Positions 1-7,238 of a DNA stretch of 64,000 nucleotides are shown piece after piece. A program made the position numbers and the translations under genes. Numbering within the stretch: the first letter of the stretch is position 1; every line of letters starts with the position of its first letter. The notes under the pieces are model-generated. The model worked only from the letters and a program-made list of their open reading frames with translations, had not been told where the DNA came from and searched no databases. The DNA is from G965276675 sp965276675. Lineage in GTDB: Bacteria > Acidobacteriota > Terriglobia > Terriglobales > Acidobacteriaceae. The DNA lies in assembly GCA_965276675.1 (NCBI GenBank), contig OZ255624.1, positions 806,001 through 870,000 of the forward strand, written 5' to 3'.

Positions 1-174
1 CACGATCTGGCGCTGGCAAAGATCGCGGAGGGAATGGGCGAGCGAGCGGCGAACTTCCACTTCGGCGATACGTTCGAGAATGGGGAGCTGCATTTTGAGT
101 ACCGGCTGAGCCCAGGCGTGGTGGAGTCGACGAATGCACTGGCATTGATGCGGTCGATCGGACTGGGTGTGTAG
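1..174 (+). CDS. MutS-family ATPase, C-terminal end (partial)
   Basis: The first 57 codons are open in frame 1 and end at TAG (172-174); the gene starts outside the window. The residues NFHFGDTFENGELHFEY followed by a stretch ending ALALMRSIGLGV match the C-terminal end of the ABC-type ATPase domain of MutS-related proteins, in which an HxF...E.G.L.F.Y..G...SNA segment precedes the last helix. These proteins bind mismatched or branched DNA and couple this to ATP hydrolysis. The Walker motifs lie upstream and cannot be seen, so MutS1-like, MutS2-like and the short MutS-like forms cannot be told apart. Confidence 0.7.
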   Translation, partial: HDLALAKIAEGMGERAANFHFGDTFENGELHFEYRLSPGVVESTNALALMRSIGLGV

Positions 175-199
175 GATTGGCCGCCTGGGTGGCGCGCCT

Positions 200-273
200 T
201 CGGCGCAAAATGCAGGTCCCTTCGGCTACGCTCAGGGCAGGCTCTTCGGCTGCCACTTCATGCTTAACTCAGA
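200..273. repeat. REP-like intergenic repeat ending in a gatgaca motif
   Basis: A GC-rich stretch with short dyads (cgccttcggcg; cttcggct...) runs into 'ctcagaatgacag'. The same ending (ctcggct/tacgctcaggatgaca) recurs near 10605, 14120, 15833, 15870 and 25315, so it looks like one member of a dispersed short repeat family. It lies between the end of the MutS-like gene and the BON gene, which converge. Confidence 0.4.
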
Positions 274-300
274 ATGACAGCGTTTGCACAGAGTGAAGGC

Positions 301-885
301 CTACTTGACGGCGGGGTTGCTGGAGCCGATCTTGCTTGTCGCTGCACTTACTTTGAGGTTGTTGACGACTTTTTGGACGTACGGCACTTTTTTGGCGAGG
401 GCTTCGGCTTCTTCCAACTGCGCCCGGGTCGTGACCCGACCATTGAGGGTGAGAATGCCGCTGCTGGCGCTGCCTGAAATCATCTGCGCGCTCAGGTTGG
501 ATTCGGTTTTGAGGGCGTCGGAGAAACTGCTCTCTATAGCGTTATTGGAGCTCAGGTCGGGCTGTGATTCCGGTGAGGGTGGCTGCACTTTGATGTCGTT
601 CTGAAGCGTGTAAAGAGGCGCATTTGCTAGGGCGATGTTGGCGGCCTGCTGCTTTTGCGTCTCCGTCTGCACGGTGCCGGAGAGGGTCAGAGTGTGCTTC
701 CCGCGATCGTTCGCGACATCGATGTTTCGCAGGCGGGAATCGGCAAGTGCGGTCTTGACCTGCGGCGCCACCTCGGGAAGCAGGCCGTTGCGGTTGGGGT
801 TGGGGTTGCAGCCGGCGCCGAGTGCCAGCGCGATCATGCCGGTAGTCGCTAACGCATTCCAGAGGATAGAGCGAGGGTGAAGCAT
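301..885 (-). CDS. BON-domain lipoprotein
   Basis: A 194-residue protein. The N-terminus has a positively charged start, a hydrophobic stretch and then Gly-Ala-Gly-Cys near residue 26, so it is probably a lipoprotein. Two BON (OsmY/nodulation) domains follow, about residues 38-100 and 115-180; each has the pattern of helix, strand and a central conserved Gly (LSGTVQTETQKQQA and LNGRVTTRAQLEEAEALAKK). BON domains bind phospholipid or contact other envelope proteins, so a periplasmic or outer-membrane stress role is likely. The neighbouring DUF4136 genes on the same strand are also envelope proteins. Confidence 0.8.
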   Translation of the reverse strand: MLHPRSILWNALATTGMIALALGAGCNPNPNRNGLLPEVAPQVKTALADSRLRNIDVANDRGKHTLTLSGTVQTETQKQQAANIALANAPLYTLQNDIKVQPPSPESQPDLSSNNAIESSFSDALKTESNLSAQMISGSASSGILTLNGRVTTRAQLEEAEALAKKVPYVQKVVNNLKVSAATSKIGSSNPAVK

Positions 886-926
886 GAAGCCTCCCGGGGA
901 GTACGTCCGCCGCGGCCGATGCCTTC

Positions 927-1487
927 TCAGCCCTTGGATTTAGGCGGGAAGTCTTTAAACATCTTGTCTACATCTTTGTTGAGATTCTTTGTGTTCTTTT
1001 CCGCTTTATTGGAAAGATCCCCTGAGGAGATGCCGCGGAAGAGAATCTTCTTGGTGTTACCGTCGAAGATATCGACGACCAGCTTGCCGACAGGCTGATT
1101 GATGGTGGTGGAAGTGGTGTTGCCGAAGCCGCCGCCGCCCCAACCCCATCCGCCCCAGCCCCATCCGCCGCCCCATCCGGGACCCAAGCCGTTGTACATC
1201 CGCTCTACCTCTTTTTCGTTATGGACGTTGCCCACAGCGAAGACGGTGGTGCTGCCGCCGGAGGGAACCAGTTGCCAGCCCTTGGCCTGCAGCTGCTGAT
1301 CGACCGCTTGCTTGATGCGGTCGACGTAAAAGGGATCCGAGGTCTTTACCTGGCCCCAGGAATAGCTATGGTACTGAGAGAAATCGACGCTGTGATCGTA
1401 GTCGGTTTTGACATTGTCGGCGAGTGCGATCGATGAGGAACCAAGGAGCAGTGCTCCCGCAAGTGCGAGACTAAGACTGTGTTTCAT
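927..1487 (-). CDS. DUF4136 family exported protein (copy A)
   Basis: Start chosen at the ATG at 1487, preceded by a good Shine-Dalgarno (gcaggagatactt) and opening a clean signal peptide (MKHSLSLALAGALLLG, cleavage near ALA-DNV). An in-frame start 117 bp upstream would only add an unlikely tail. The mature part begins VKTDYDHSVDFSQYHSYSW, the usual DUF4136 start, and has a Gly/Trp-rich loop in the middle (repeated GWGWGG-type residues). About 186 residues. DUF4136 proteins are small envelope proteins, often lipoproteins, of unknown role; no lipobox Cys is seen here. The next gene upstream is a paralogue. Confidence 0.8.
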   Translation of the reverse strand: MKHSLSLALAGALLLGSSSIALADNVKTDYDHSVDFSQYHSYSWGQVKTSDPFYVDRIKQAVDQQLQAKGWQLVPSGGSTTVFAVGNVHNEKEVERMYNGLGPGWGGGWGWGGWGWGGGGFGNTTSTTINQPVGKLVVDIFDGNTKKILFRGISSGDLSNKAEKNTKNLNKDVDKMFKDFPPKSKG

Positions 1488-1542
1488 AAGTATCTCCTGC
1501 GCACTCAGTAAGAGCGGATGGAAAAGGTTATGGTTGGACAAG

Positions 1543-2127
1543 CTAACTCTTTGGCGGGAAATTGTGGAACATCTCTGCAAAATCCTGATAGAGACGATGC
1601 ACATTCTTGGGTGTTTTATCGGAGAGGTTCTGCTCCGCGCGTCCGCGCCAGAGTAGTTGCCTAGTCTTCGCGTCGTACATATCGATCACGACGGAACGGA
1701 CGCGCTGGTTGACTGCCATGGTGGTTCCGTATCCGGGACCGCCGTATCCGGGACCACCCCAGCCACCCCAACTGCCCCAACCCCATCCGCCACCGAAGCC
1801 ATTGTAGAAGGTGCGCAGGGACTGCTCGTTTTTGACGTCGCTGATGGCAAAGAGGGAGATATCGCCGCCCGTGGGAATCCTTTGCCAGCCCTGCCCCTGC
1901 AAGTAGTGGTCGACGCCGTCCCGGATGCGGGAGACATAGAAGGGGTTGGAGGTCTTGATCTTCCGCCAAGAGTAGGTGTGATAACGCTCGAAGACGGCCT
2001 TGTGGTCATAGTCCGTTTGGACGTTGCCGGCGATGGCAGTGGAGGACGCTACCAGGAGCAGGGAAAACAGGATCAACCAGCGAAAGATCGGGCAGCGAAA
2101 CGTCAGCGGAAAACCGGTTTTGTTCAT
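1543..2127 (-). CDS. DUF4136 family exported protein (copy B)
   Basis: Paralogue of the gene 55 bp downstream: both have TDYDH...F..YH(S/T)YSW, a Gly/Trp-rich loop, a V(V/I)D(I/M)(F/Y)D segment and end with FPPKS. Start taken at the internal ATG (2127), which opens a signal-anchor-like sequence (FRWLILFSLLLVASSTAIA). An upstream in-frame ATG at 2190 would add 21 polar residues; neither start has a strong Shine-Dalgarno. The pair appears to come from a tandem duplication. Function unknown. Confidence 0.75.
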   Translation of the reverse strand: MNKTGFPLTFRCPIFRWLILFSLLLVASSTAIAGNVQTDYDHKAVFERYHTYSWRKIKTSNPFYVSRIRDGVDHYLQGQGWQRIPTGGDISLFAISDVKNEQSLRTFYNGFGGGWGWGSWGGWGGPGYGGPGYGTTMAVNQRVRSVVIDMYDAKTRQLLWRGRAEQNLSDKTPKNVHRLYQDFAEMFHNFPPKS

Positions 2128-2205
2128 CGCACTTATGAGACGGAACGGCGGGGTGTTTGGTTGTGGTGAGTTGCCGCGGTGCTCTTTCATCAGCTGAGCT
2201 GTGCA

Positions 2206-2316
2206 TCAGATGCTGCGGGTCTGGATGAACGTGAAACGCTCTTTGAGGCGGAGGAAGGGTGTTTCAAGAAACCGGTAGGAGAGCGCGGCGAGCAGAATGG
2301 TGGCGGAGAGGCGATA
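2206..2316 (-). pseudogene. Remnant of acyltransferase-3 family C-terminus
   Basis: The minus-strand frame ending at 2206 reads YRLSATILLAALSYRFLE then TPFLRLKERF before the stop. That is the last transmembrane helix and cytoplasmic end of OafA/YrhL-type membrane acyltransferases (A.SYR.lE.PfLrLK..F). Nothing recognisable precedes it, so only about 36 codons of a roughly 370-codon gene remain. It lies between the DUF4136 pair and the aminotransferase gene. Confidence 0.55.
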
Positions 2317-2431
2317 GTGTATTCGACCAGGTTGACTAGCCTGAGATGCACGAGAATAGGTGTAGTCTGAAGCCGTGGCGAAATAGGGCACCTAGCCGCT
2401 CGGCCAGGTGCCCTATCCGGGCGAAGATGGA

Positions 2432-3877
2432 TCAGACGGTGGCGTGGACTACGGTGGAGGTGCTGACGTGCCCGTGGGCGTGCTCATTTTCGGCTAGAGT
2501 GATGCACTCCGCGGCTATGCATTCTTCAAGGATGTCGAGCGCGATGGTGGCTTCGTGCTGGTTGACGACCAGCGGTGGGGCGAGGCGGATCGAGGTTTCG
2601 CCGCAACCGAGGATAAGCAGACCCCGCTCGAAGGCGCGGTCGACGATGCGGTCGCGGAGGGCGGGGGCGACCTCGCGGGTCGCCTGATCCTTGACGATCT
2701 CGATACCGATCATGAGGCCGCGACCGCGCACGTCGCCGACGATGCGGTGCTGCGACGGCCAAGGGCGCAGGCGCGTGAGCATGGCTTCGCCGATGGTCGC
2801 GGCGTTGGCGATGGCTCCGCCTTCGAGGATGTCCATGGTGGCGAGGGCAGCGGCGATCGAAACAGGATTGCCGCCAAAGGTGGAGGCGTGCGAGCCGGGC
2901 TTCCAGTCCATGATCTCGGCACGCGTCATGCAGACGCCGAGGGGCATGCCGGAAGCGATGCCTTTGGCCATGCAGACCATGTCGGGCTCGACACCGGTGT
3001 GCTCCACGGCCCAGTACTTGCCGGTGCGGCCAGCGCCGGACTGGACCTCGTCGACGACTAATAAGATACCGTGACGGTCACAAATGCGACGGAGTTCCTG
3101 CATGAAGACCGTGGGCGCGACAACGTAGCCGCCTTCGCCCTGGATGGGCTCAACGAAGATGGCGGCGACCTCTTCGGGTGGAAGGGTGGTCTTGAAGAGC
3201 TTGTCTTCGATGTAGCGGGCGCAGCCCAGGGCAAAGCGCTCTTCATTCTGAGGACCACCCTCGCACCCGCGGTAGGCATAGGGGTAGCGAACGTGAGTGA
3301 CGCCGGGGAGGAGTGGAGCAAAACGCCGCCGCTGCTGTGGCTTGGAGGCGGTGAGAGAGAGCGCGCCCATGGTGCGGCCGTGGAAGGCGCCGAAGAAGGC
3401 GATGATATTCGGCCGGCCGGTGTGGTAGCGCGCGAGCTTGAGAGCGCACTCGATGGCCTCAGCCCCGGAGTTGCCATAGTAGAAGCGGTGCGGGCCGGGC
3501 ATTGGAGCGACGGCAGAGAGACGCTCGGCGAGGGTGACGAGGCCTTCGTAGTAGAAGTCGGTGCCGGACATGTGAATGAGCTCGGCGGCCTGGTTCTGAA
3601 TGGCGCGGACAACATCCGGGTGGCAGTGGCCGGTGGAGGTGACGGCGATGCCGGCGGCGAAGTCGAGGAACTCATTGCCGTCAACGTCTTCGACGCGCAG
3701 ACCGCGGCCACGCTTGGCGACCATGGGGTAGGAGCGGGTGTAGGAGGGCGAGATCCAGCGGTCGTCGGCCTCAACAATGGCGCGGGCCTTGGGGCCGGGG
3801 AGCGGGCCGTGAATTTTAGGACCGTAGGTATCGGCTAAAGAGGAGTGGCTGGAGAGAGCGGTGCCGTTGGTGGTCAT
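2432..3877 (-). CDS. Class III PLP aminotransferase (acetylornithine/GABA aminotransferase-like)
   Basis: A 481-residue fold-type I PLP enzyme. Motifs seen in order: GNEFLDFAAGIAV and TGHCHP near residues 70-85, the YYGNSGAEAIECALKLAR substrate/PLP loop, FHGRTMGALSLT, the PLP-binding Asp in VVDEVQSG, and the Schiff-base Lys in MAKGIASGMPLG, then the THxxTFGGNP-like ASTFGGNPV loop. The N-terminal GPKIHGPLPGPKA and the TxDFYYE segment resemble the archaeal/bacterial group that includes broad-specificity amino acid racemases as well as 4-aminobutyrate aminotransferases. The reaction (transamination or racemisation) cannot be fixed from sequence. No related pathway gene is adjacent. Confidence 0.85.
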   Translation of the reverse strand: MTTNGTALSSHSSLADTYGPKIHGPLPGPKARAIVEADDRWISPSYTRSYPMVAKRGRGLRVEDVDGNEFLDFAAGIAVTSTGHCHPDVVRAIQNQAAELIHMSGTDFYYEGLVTLAERLSAVAPMPGPHRFYYGNSGAEAIECALKLARYHTGRPNIIAFFGAFHGRTMGALSLTASKPQQRRRFAPLLPGVTHVRYPYAYRGCEGGPQNEERFALGCARYIEDKLFKTTLPPEEVAAIFVEPIQGEGGYVVAPTVFMQELRRICDRHGILLVVDEVQSGAGRTGKYWAVEHTGVEPDMVCMAKGIASGMPLGVCMTRAEIMDWKPGSHASTFGGNPVSIAAALATMDILEGGAIANAATIGEAMLTRLRPWPSQHRIVGDVRGRGLMIGIEIVKDQATREVAPALRDRIVDRAFERGLLILGCGETSIRLAPPLVVNQHEATIALDILEECIAAECITLAENEHAHGHVSTSTVVHATV

Positions 3878-4161
3878 GTGCGGGTCCTCATGGTGGTGCG
3901 AACTATGTGGCTTTGCCAGCGGGAGCGAGAGCCGTCGATGCAGAAAGATCGCGGCTTACAGCGTGCGCGAGTGGGAGACTACTTAGTCTCCAGCAAAGAG
4001 TTGCGGTCGCGTGCGTGTGGGAAGGACGCGGAAGTGGCGGCGCGGGACGCTAGGTCGCAAGGAGCGAGGCGCCGGGCAGGGAGTTGGTATCTGGTATGTA
4101 TCGTCCATGTGCGCGGCTCCGCCTTCCTGCCCGGAGGATAGCACGAGAGGTTCGGGTTGGA

Positions 4162-4620
4162 CTAGCGCCTACCTTGGGTGAAGTAGTACGTCACCGCTGA
4201 AGCGACAAAACCGGAAAAGACCGGAATCCAAGTACTGAATACCCGAGAGAGCGATTCAAGCGCTTCCGTCGGCGGCAGATGCTGCACGAGAATCATGGTG
4301 GAAACAAGGTGGGCGATGAAGATGATGCACAATGCAAACGAGAAGAAGAACGCGAGTTGCTTGGCTGCAGCATCTCGGTGAGAGATCCCTGAGCGTGGGG
4401 GATCTACCTCATCCAACCCGCTCACATCTTCAGGCGGTTGGACGGTATCCAATCCCCTTAAATTCTCAGGCAGCTCGACGATAAGTTTTGCAGGGTCGTT
4501 CAGTGAGTCTGGCCCTGCAATCTCGGCGCGTTCAGAAACGGGAAGATCACTTCCTTTTGACGCCCGTTCTTCTCTATCAGGATTGTGGCGTCGTTCTGCT
4601 TTGTCTCTTGAATCGTCCAT
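4162..4620 (-). CDS. Two-TM membrane protein overlapping the RHH gene
   Basis: A 152-residue protein with a long charged, Pro/Asp-rich N-terminal half (to about residue 90) and two hydrophobic helices (LAFFFSFALCIIFIAHLVST and WIPVFSGFVASAVTYYFTQ), the last ending at the C-terminus. Short two-helix proteins with an 'FSxWxPVxSGxxxSxVTYYFT' ending occur in many bacterial conflict and accessory loci, but I do not know a defined function. The chosen ATG (4620) makes the first 121 bp overlap the 3' end of the ribbon-helix-helix gene in another frame. Later GTG or TTG starts would shorten the overlap. The Shine-Dalgarno is weak (cagg). Confidence 0.55.
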   Translation of the reverse strand: MDDSRDKAERRHNPDREERASKGSDLPVSERAEIAGPDSLNDPAKLIVELPENLRGLDTVQPPEDVSGLDEVDPPRSGISHRDAAAKQLAFFFSFALCIIFIAHLVSTMILVQHLPPTEALESLSRVFSTWIPVFSGFVASAVTYYFTQGRR

Positions 4621-4745
4621 TGCAAAAGCCTGAGCGCTTGACGGATTGTTTCTGCTCGATTGGGGGAACCGGTAGCACCTTTTAAGGCGTCCAGATCCTC
4701 TAAAGCTTCGTCTGTAAAGTCCAGTTGTAGCCGATGCTTGGCCAT
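4500..4745 (-). CDS. Ribbon-helix-helix (CopG/MetJ-like) regulator
   Basis: An 81-residue protein. Residues 4-12 (HRLQLDFTD) form the beta strand, then EALEDLDALKGATG and RAETIRQALRLLQW form the two helices of an RHH DNA-binding domain. The C-terminal tail (ATILIEKNGRQKEVIFPFL) is typical of a widespread stand-alone RHH family. The ATG has an agaagg ribosome site upstream. It lies between a small ORF upstream and the two-TM gene downstream, which it overlaps by 121 bp. By analogy with RHH antitoxins it may repress its own operon. Confidence 0.75.
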   Translation of the reverse strand: MAKHRLQLDFTDEALEDLDALKGATGSPNRAETIRQALRLLQWTIQETKQNDATILIEKNGRQKEVIFPFLNAPRLQGQTH

Positions 4746-4774
4746 GTAGTTTACCTTCTCTCACTCCGGCTCTC

Positions 4775-4948
4775 TCACCTCCGCTCTCGAGTTTCGAAAG
4801 GCTCTGAAAAAGTGGTGATTAGCGGGATGCTTTCATTCAGATGATCCGTCGCCCTTCCATCCGGGAGACTTTCCCAATTTGTTTCTACCTCGACGATGGA
4901 TTCAGGTGGAAAGCTGACCAACTCAGCTGTGATGATCTTGTTAGACAC
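4775..4948 (-). CDS. Possible small protein upstream of the RHH gene
   Basis: A 57-codon GTG-started frame (SNKIITAELVSFPPE...) with a plausible ribosome site (cggagaagaca-GTG), ending 29 bp before the RHH gene on the same strand. It is bounded upstream by an in-frame stop. The product is acidic with no recognised domain. Length and composition alone do not prove coding; the support is its position and ribosome site. Confidence 0.35.
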   Translation of the reverse strand: MSNKIITAELVSFPPESIVEVETNWESLPDGRATDHLNESIPLITTFSEPFETRERR

Positions 4949-5287
4949 TGTCTTCTCCGACCACTGGCCGCCCGTACTCGAATCTCAAGTAGGGCAAACT
5001 CCGAAATTTTAGCGTCGTACATGAATCAGTCTCCAGTGATGAGGAGAGGGGCGCATTTCAGCACCGAACTGGCAGGCTTCAGCTGCCATGTGGTTGACCA
5101 CACGGATGTCGAGTCACTTCCGTGCGAAGATTGTTACTCAGCTTGAGTATCGCATGAGTGTTCCCTGAGTGCAAGCAGCAGTAGAAGATATCTCGACTCC
5201 TGCTGTTGCCGCCGAAAGCCGGCCTCTTCCGAGGTCACTTCTTCATGGCAACGATCCTCTTGGAGCAAAGTCAAAAGCAGAACTTTG
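4949..5287. other. Intergenic, AT-richer, no gene seen
   Basis: This stretch separates the small RHH module from cysS. The short open frames on both strands have no recognisable product or ribosome site. It probably holds the promoter of the RHH module at its left end (minus strand). Confidence 0.4.
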
Positions 5288-6796
5288 TCACTTGCGCTTC
5301 CACCTAACGCCGTCTTTGCTGTCTTCGAGCAAGATGCCTTTGGCGGCCAGGTCCAGACGAATGGTGTCGGCGCGGCCGAAGTTGCGGGCGCGCCGCGCAG
5401 CGTTGCGCTCTTCGATGAGGGCGTCGATGGCGGCGTCCGTAAGGGCGAGGCTGGCGCGGAGTTCGGGGGCGGCCTGGTCGAGGCGGCCTTCGCGCTCGGC
5501 CCAGGCGAGGGCGTTGCGCGTGATGAGGACGTCGCGGTCTTCACACTTTCCTGTCAGGCCATCGAGCTGGAGGACGTTGAAGATCTCGTCGAAGCGGTGC
5601 AGGAGCTCAAGAATGGATGGGATATTGCCGGAGAGGAGCGCTCCGTGATCGGCGGCGATGTTGGCGTCCCGCACGAGTTCGAAGATCGCAGCGCGGGCTT
5701 CGGCGGTGTTAAGGTCGTCGGAGAGGGCGGCAGTGAACTGTGCGAGGGCGGCCGCGGTATCGGCAAGCAGCTGAGCGTTTGTGCCCTCGGCAAAGCTGCC
5801 AGTCGCGATGCGCTGGTAAAAGGTGCGGAGGCGCTCAATTGCGGCCGTAGACTCCGCCAGACCATCGAATTTGAAGTTGAGCTGGTGGCGGTAGGGGACG
5901 GAGAGCAGCAGAAAGCGGATGGCTGAGGCCTTGTAGCCCTTGAGCAGCAGATCGCGAAGGGTGTAGAAGTTGCCTTCGGATTTGGACATCTTTTTGCCCT
6001 CGACGAGCAGGAAGCGCACATGCATCCAGTGGCGGGCAAAGGTCTGGTGGGTGGCCGATTCTGACTGAGCGATCTCGTTTTCGTGGTGCGGGAACATGAG
6101 GTCTTCACCGCCGGCGTGGAGGTCCAGAGTGTCGCCGAGGTACTTCATGGCCATGGCGGAGCACTCGATGTGCCAGCCTGGACGGCCGGTGCCGATGGCG
6201 GTGGTCCAGGAGTGCTCGCCGGGTTTGCTAGCCTTCCAGAGAGCGAAGTCGGAGGCGGAGTCCTTCTCATATTCGTCGACATCGACCCGGGCGCCGGCGG
6301 TGTTTCCGGTGAGGTCCTTCTTGGAGAGCTTGCCGTACTCGGGGTCGCCGGCGATGCGGAAGTACCAGGAGCCGTCGTCGGTCTGGTAGGCGAGGCCGTC
6401 AGCGGCGAGGCGCTCGATGAGGGCGACCATCTCCGGAATGTTTTCCGTGGCATGGGGCAGGATGGTGGGGGGTAGGCAGCCGAGGGCATCGAGATCTTCT
6501 AGGAATGCCTGCTCGTAGCGCGGCGTGTACTCGGCGATGGATAGGTTCTGGGCCTGAGCGTTGCGGATGATCTTGTCGTCGACATCCGTGATGTTCATGA
6601 CGTGGCGGACGGGAATACCGCTTTGCTGGAGAAATCGGCGAAGAAGATCGACGTGAACAAAGGTGCGGAAGTTGCCGATATGGCCGTAGTCATAGACGGT
6701 GGGACCGCAGGCGTAGAGAGTGAGTGGGCCGGAGGGAACTGCAGGGGCAAGTGGTTCGACAGAGCTGCTGAGCGTGTTGAAGAGTTGCATGGTCAT
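5288..6796 (-). CDS. cysS: Cysteinyl-tRNA synthetase
   Basis: A 502-residue class I aminoacyl-tRNA synthetase that charges tRNA-Cys in the cytoplasm. The catalytic Rossmann domain shows the HIGH-type motif GPTVYDYGHIGN (31-42) and the KMSKS motif at 269-273. The zinc/cysteine-binding residues are C30, C212, H237 and E241 (ACGPT, HIECSAM, FPHHENE). The C-terminal DALR-type helical domain and the final anticodon-binding part (LLEDSKDGVRW) are complete. Start: ATG at 6796 or the ATG two codons later; no strong Shine-Dalgarno. A tRNA-Cys gene is also in this window at 33375. Confidence 0.97.
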   Translation of the reverse strand: MTMQLFNTLSSSVEPLAPAVPSGPLTLYACGPTVYDYGHIGNFRTFVHVDLLRRFLQQSGIPVRHVMNITDVDDKIIRNAQAQNLSIAEYTPRYEQAFLEDLDALGCLPPTILPHATENIPEMVALIERLAADGLAYQTDDGSWYFRIAGDPEYGKLSKKDLTGNTAGARVDVDEYEKDSASDFALWKASKPGEHSWTTAIGTGRPGWHIECSAMAMKYLGDTLDLHAGGEDLMFPHHENEIAQSESATHQTFARHWMHVRFLLVEGKKMSKSEGNFYTLRDLLLKGYKASAIRFLLLSVPYRHQLNFKFDGLAESTAAIERLRTFYQRIATGSFAEGTNAQLLADTAAALAQFTAALSDDLNTAEARAAIFELVRDANIAADHGALLSGNIPSILELLHRFDEIFNVLQLDGLTGKCEDRDVLITRNALAWAEREGRLDQAAPELRASLALTDAAIDALIEERNAARRARNFGRADTIRLDLAAKGILLEDSKDGVRWKRK

Positions 6797-6878
6797 GAAT
6801 TAAGGGTGGCGAAAGGAGCGCGCGTGCAACAGGGACGTAGATTCTGATTCTAAGGGATAGAGCGGCGGATGGTGTGCT

Positions 6879-7100
6879 ATGAGGCGAGTGCGGGTTGAGT
6901 CAACGACGGTGGGGAGCCTGGGCTACGACGTCGAACGGCGAATGCTGGAAGTAGAGTTCTTAGAGGATGGAGATGTGTACCGCTACTTTGATGTGCCGGC
7001 TTGGGAGTTCGATCAGTTTCTGGCTGCGGAGTCGAAAGGGCGATATCTGAACCAGGTGTTCAAGCCGGCCGGATATGCGTTTGAGCGGGTGGAGCGGTGA
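6879..7100 (+). CDS. KTSC domain protein
   Basis: A 73-residue protein that is almost entirely one KTSC domain: VESTTVGSLGYDVERRMLEVEF, then YRYFDVPAWEFDQFL and a KGRYLNQVFKP ending. KTSC domains occur alone or at the end of lysyl-tRNA synthetases and may bind nucleic acid. Transcribed toward tsaD, with an inverted-repeat element between them. Confidence 0.8.
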   Translation: MRRVRVESTTVGSLGYDVERRMLEVEFLEDGDVYRYFDVPAWEFDQFLAAESKGRYLNQVFKPAGYAFERVER

Positions 7101-7123
7101 TGCTCCTTCCGCATTTCGCGGGC

Positions 7124-7238
7124 TAGAGCGGTTTCCTGTAAATATAAGCCGGAACCACAAACGTTAGCGCGGCTTTTCTGTCAATAAAAGCCGCACATCG
7201 CATAACTCGGTGGTGCATAGCAACAGGAAACCGCTCTA
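7124..7238. mobile_element. MITE/REP-like element with 16-bp terminal inverted repeats
   Basis: The ends are a perfect 16-bp inverted repeat: TAGAGCGGTTTCCTGT at 7124-7139 and its complement at 7223-7238. Inside is a second perfect inverted repeat, GCGGCTTTT at 7169-7177 with AAAAGCCGC at 7186-7194. There is no coding capacity in 115 bp. The right end supplies the stop codon of tsaD (CTA at 7236-7238 on the plus strand), so the element abuts or was inserted at the gene end. It could alternatively work as a bidirectional terminator between converging genes. Confidence 0.55.

Noticed and set aside
3071..3838. Plus-strand 255-codon frame opposite the aminotransferase
   Set aside because: Antisense shadow with no recognisable protein features.
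4841..5146. 101-codon plus-strand frame
   Set aside because: Composition unlike a protein, no ribosome site, opposite the minus-strand small ORF.
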